A DNA stretch of 64,000 bases from Permianibacter aggregans (GTDB lineage: Bacteria > Pseudomonadota > Gammaproteobacteria > Enterobacterales > Permianibacteraceae), in the NCBI RefSeq assembly GCF_009756665.1, contig NZ_CP037953.1, positions 1,178,001 through 1,242,000 of the forward strand, written 5' to 3'. This document shows, in pieces, positions 61,772-64,000 of the stretch. The notes beneath the pieces were generated by a model. The model saw only the letters and a list, made by a program, of their open reading frames with translations, was not told the origin of the DNA and ran no database searches. The first letter of the stretch is position 1. Every line of letters starts with the position of its first letter. The position numbers and the translations under genes were made by a program.

Positions 61772-63739
61772 ATGAATCAACCCCGAGGTCTCGACAAGCG
61801 CGCTTATTTACCTGATACCGAAACCGAGAAATATCAACCGTATGTCGCCAGCAATGAGCAGTTGCCGGAATTCACGATTAAAGCGGTGTTGCTCGGCATT
61901 CTGTTCGGTATTGTTTTCGGTGCCGCCAACGCCTATCTGGGCTTACGCGCCGGCCTGACCATTTCCACATCAATCCCGGTCGCGGTCATGGCCGTGGCGG
62001 TGTTCCGGATTCTGTCGCGCTTCAATATCAAGAACAGCATTCTGGAAACCAATATCGCGCAAACCACTGGCTCGGCGTCGAGCTCGGTCGCCAGCGGTGT
62101 GATTTTCACGTTGCCGGCGCTGTTCATGTGGGGCGCTCCACCGTCGCTGGTGCAAATGACCATGCTGGCAATGTGCGGCGGTCTGCTCGGCGTGTTGTTC
62201 ATGATTCCGCTGCGCCGCTTTTTGATTCAGCGTGAACACGGCACGCTGCCATATCCGGAGGGTACCGCCTGCGCCGAAGTATTGGTCGCCAGCGAAGTCG
62301 GCGGCGGTCGCGCCAAATTCATTTTCTTCGGCATCGGTGTTGGCGCCTTGTTCAAGGCGCTGACCTCGTGGGCGAAAGTCATTCCAACCGAAATCGTCGC
62401 GAAAATTCCGTTTCTGAAAAAAGGCGAAGTCGGCATGGATTTATCGCCGGCACTGTTCGGTGTTGGCTTCATTCTCGGCCCGAAAGTGGCCGCGATCATG
62501 GTCGGTGGCGGCCTGCTGTCCTGGCTGGTGATTATTCCGATTATCGCCACCTGGGGCGAAGCGCAAACCGCACCGCTGTTCCCGGAGACGATCAAGACCA
62601 TCAGCGCCATGAGCGCCAGTGAAATCTGGAGCCGTTATGTGCGTTATATCGGTGCTGGTGCCGTTGCCACTGCTGGCATCATTACGCTGGCCCGCAGCAT
62701 TCCGGTGATGATTCAAAGCTTCAAGATTGGCGCCAAGGAAATTGAAGAGCGCGCCACCAGCAACGAGCCGGTGGAGATCGAACGCACCGAGCGCGATCTG
62801 CCATTGAAAACGGTCGGCATCGGTGCGCTGGTCATTGCCCTGATTCTGGCGATTACGCCATTTGCTTTTGAACAGGTCGGCGATGTCTTCACCCGTTCGA
62901 TCGCCGCGTTCTGCGTCATTCTGTTTGCGTTCTTTTTCGTCACTGTCGCTTCACGCATCGTCGGTTTGGTCGGCGTCACCAGCAACCCAACCAGCGGCAT
63001 GACCATTGCGGCGCTGCTCGGCACCGCTGGCGTGTTTTTACTGTTCGGCTGGACCGATACCAGCGGCAAGGCGGCGGCGTTGATTGTCGGCTGTGTGGTA
63101 GCGATTGCCGCCTCGATTGCCGGAGACACCTCGCAGGATTTGAAAACCGGCTATCTGCTTGGTGCGACACCGCGCAATCAGCAAACGGCCGAATTGATCG
63201 GCGTGCTGACTTCAGCGACCTTCGTCTGCTTGGCTGTGCTACTGCTGGCCGAAACATTTGGTTTTGGCACTTCGGAATTGCCGGCACCGCAGGCGACGCT
63301 GATGAAGCTGGTCATTGATGGCGTGCTCGATCAAAACCTGCCGTGGGGATTTGTCGCCATTGGTGTTGGCATCGCGATTCTTTGTGAGCTGGTGAAAATC
63401 CCTTCACTGCCGTTCGCTGTCGGCGTTTATCTGCCGGTATCGACAATGACGCCGATTTTCGTTGGCGGCTTGATTCGCCTCTGGGTCGAGCGCGCGAAAG
63501 CGGCGCGCGAGAAAACCGAATCGCGACGCGAAACCGGTGTGCTGCTCGGCTCCGGTTTTGTCGGCGGCGAAGGTTTGCTTGGCGTCGGTATCGCCGCGGC
63601 AGCGTTTATCGAAGGCAAAAAGCCGGCCGGAATTGGTACCGGCTGGCTCGGCGGACCGTTGCTGGTGGAGCTCGCTGGTTTGTTGGCGTTCGGTTTGCTG
63701 GTCGCCTGGTTTGCCCGCAAGGTCTGGCGCGCGCAGTAA
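61772..63739 (+). CDS. OPT family oligopeptide transporter
   Basis: A 655-residue inner-membrane protein with GGAGAAGAGGG before ATG and about 14-16 helices. Family blocks include FGIVFGAANAYLGLRAGLTISTSIPVAVMA near residues 50-77, NIAQTTGSASSSVASGVIFTLPALF, LPYPEGTACAEVL and GDTSQDLKTGYLLGATPRNQQ. It belongs to the bacterial YbgD-like OPT branch, which imports peptides or metal-chelate compounds; the substrate is not clear. It is a single-gene unit with its own terminator. Confidence 0.93.
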   Translation: MNQPRGLDKRAYLPDTETEKYQPYVASNEQLPEFTIKAVLLGILFGIVFGAANAYLGLRAGLTISTSIPVAVMAVAVFRILSRFNIKNSILETNIAQTTGSASSSVASGVIFTLPALFMWGAPPSLVQMTMLAMCGGLLGVLFMIPLRRFLIQREHGTLPYPEGTACAEVLVASEVGGGRAKFIFFGIGVGALFKALTSWAKVIPTEIVAKIPFLKKGEVGMDLSPALFGVGFILGPKVAAIMVGGGLLSWLVIIPIIATWGEAQTAPLFPETIKTISAMSASEIWSRYVRYIGAGAVATAGIITLARSIPVMIQSFKIGAKEIEERATSNEPVEIERTERDLPLKTVGIGALVIALILAITPFAFEQVGDVFTRSIAAFCVILFAFFFVTVASRIVGLVGVTSNPTSGMTIAALLGTAGVFLLFGWTDTSGKAAALIVGCVVAIAASIAGDTSQDLKTGYLLGATPRNQQTAELIGVLTSATFVCLAVLLLAETFGFGTSELPAPQATLMKLVIDGVLDQNLPWGFVAIGVGIAILCELVKIPSLPFAVGVYLPVSTMTPIFVGGLIRLWVERAKAAREKTESRRETGVLLGSGFVGGEGLLGVGIAAAAFIEGKKPAGIGTGWLGGPLLVELAGLLAFGLLVAWFARKVWRAQ

Positions 63740-63753
63740 ACCACCACGAATAA

Positions 63754-63780
63754 AAAATGGCAGCCAAGCGCTGCCATTTT
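63754..63780. terminator. Terminator between the OPT gene and the last gene
   Basis: AAAATGGCAG pairs with CTGCCATTTT around a 7-base loop, with A and T runs on either side. It serves convergent genes. Confidence 0.88.
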
Positions 63781-63798
63781 CTTATTGCTCAGAAACGA

Positions 63799-64000
63799 TT
63801 ACGGATACCCTTTCTCGTTCGGGTCAACAATCACTTCCAATACGCTCATGCCTGACGAGTAGGCACTGTTATTGGAAAACACGATGCGGCCCTGGCCTTT
63901 GTACAGCGCAGCGGTACGGGCGATATCACCGCCTTTGAAGTTGAACGGCACCCAGCGCTTGCCGGTTTCGTAGGTCGTCGTGGAAGTCGGATGGCCGGCT
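63799..64000 (-). CDS. C-terminal part of an unrecognised protein (truncated by window edge)
   Basis: The minus-strand frame is open from the window edge to a TAA at 63799-63801, encoding 66 residues that include KRWVPFNFKGGDIARTAALY and end SVLEVIVDPNEKGYP. The codon choice looks like that of the neighbours, and a terminator follows at the expected place, so it is probably real. The part seen is beta-rich and I cannot name a family. Confidence 0.6.
   Translation of the reverse strand, partial: AGHPTSTTTYETGKRWVPFNFKGGDIARTAALYKGQGRIVFSNNSAYSSGMSVLEVIVDPNEKGYP

Noticed and set aside
1-64000. CRISPR array, prophage or complete insertion sequence
   Set aside because: No regularly spaced short repeats with unique spacers, no phage structural genes and no transposase genes were seen.

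Overview
The window looks like chromosome of a free-living gammaproteobacterium. The evidence is the tmRNA tag ANDDNYALAA, the smpB/ratA/rnfH cluster, DbpA and a YbiT-type ABC-F protein, waaA and lpxL for an LPS outer membrane, a GlyGly-CTERM tail, DUF2339/DUF3999 and YrbL. I cannot name the genus. No prophage, complete insertion sequence or CRISPR array is visible. Gene density is high, and many products are exported or lipoproteins, several of them peptidases.

Layout. 1-4.7 kb: the end of acpH, waaA, and an overlapping pair of M16 peptidases. 4.8-7 kb: a TetR regulator, rnfH, ratA and smpB, with a perfect 24-bp palindrome in the ratA/smpB divergent region. 7-12 kb: a solute-binding protein, an unknown secreted protein, an M14 carboxypeptidase with a GlyGly-CTERM tail, and a YgiD-type dioxygenase. 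11.9-13.2 kb: the most unusual locus. A one-piece tmRNA gene (ssrA) has its T loop interrupted by a group I intron of about 290 nt. A LAGLIDADG homing endonuclease gene lies just downstream, outside the intron. The first 24 nt of the tmRNA also occur 132 bp upstream, followed by a run of GC-rich hairpins. 13-24 kb: DUF2339/DUF3999 membrane proteins, two more solute-binding proteins, a GH16 glucanase with a LacI-type operator, and a glycosyltransferase. 24.2-24.7 kb: a tRNA-Met whose 3' end and terminator are repeated downstream in a 167-bp tandem array. 24.8-31 kb: a DJ-1-like protein, a two-component system, an ABC-F protein and DbpA, the last preceded by a 142-bp inverted repeat.

31-40.5 kb is a nitrate assimilation cluster. 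The genes nirB, nirD and nasA run on the minus strand. A NarK/NasA-type transporter and a fused PP2C phosphatase/Ser-Thr kinase run divergently. Both arms have sigma-54-type promoters, and a 388-bp MITE-like element sits between them. 40.5-51 kb holds envelope polysaccharide and lipid A genes: glycosyltransferases, an ELM1-like protein, an LpxL acyltransferase, an O-antigen ligase, a YrbL kinase, a methyltransferase and a polysaccharide deacetylase. nfuA and a prolyl oligopeptidase interrupt them. 51-60 kb encodes exported proteins: an M13 peptidase, a DUF4382/DUF5666-like lipoprotein, a PhoX-like protein with a collagen-like linker, and a lipoprotein with two heme c motifs. 59.8-61.7 kb is a three-gene pilin operon: a degenerate pilin-like protein, a short PilC/GspF-like protein and a normal type IV pilin. 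The window ends with an OPT-family transporter and the tail of an unrecognised gene.

Functional links: tmRNA and SmpB form the ribosome-rescue pair, so the intron puts trans-translation under the control of splicing. NirBD, NasA and the transporter form the pathway from external nitrate to ammonium.
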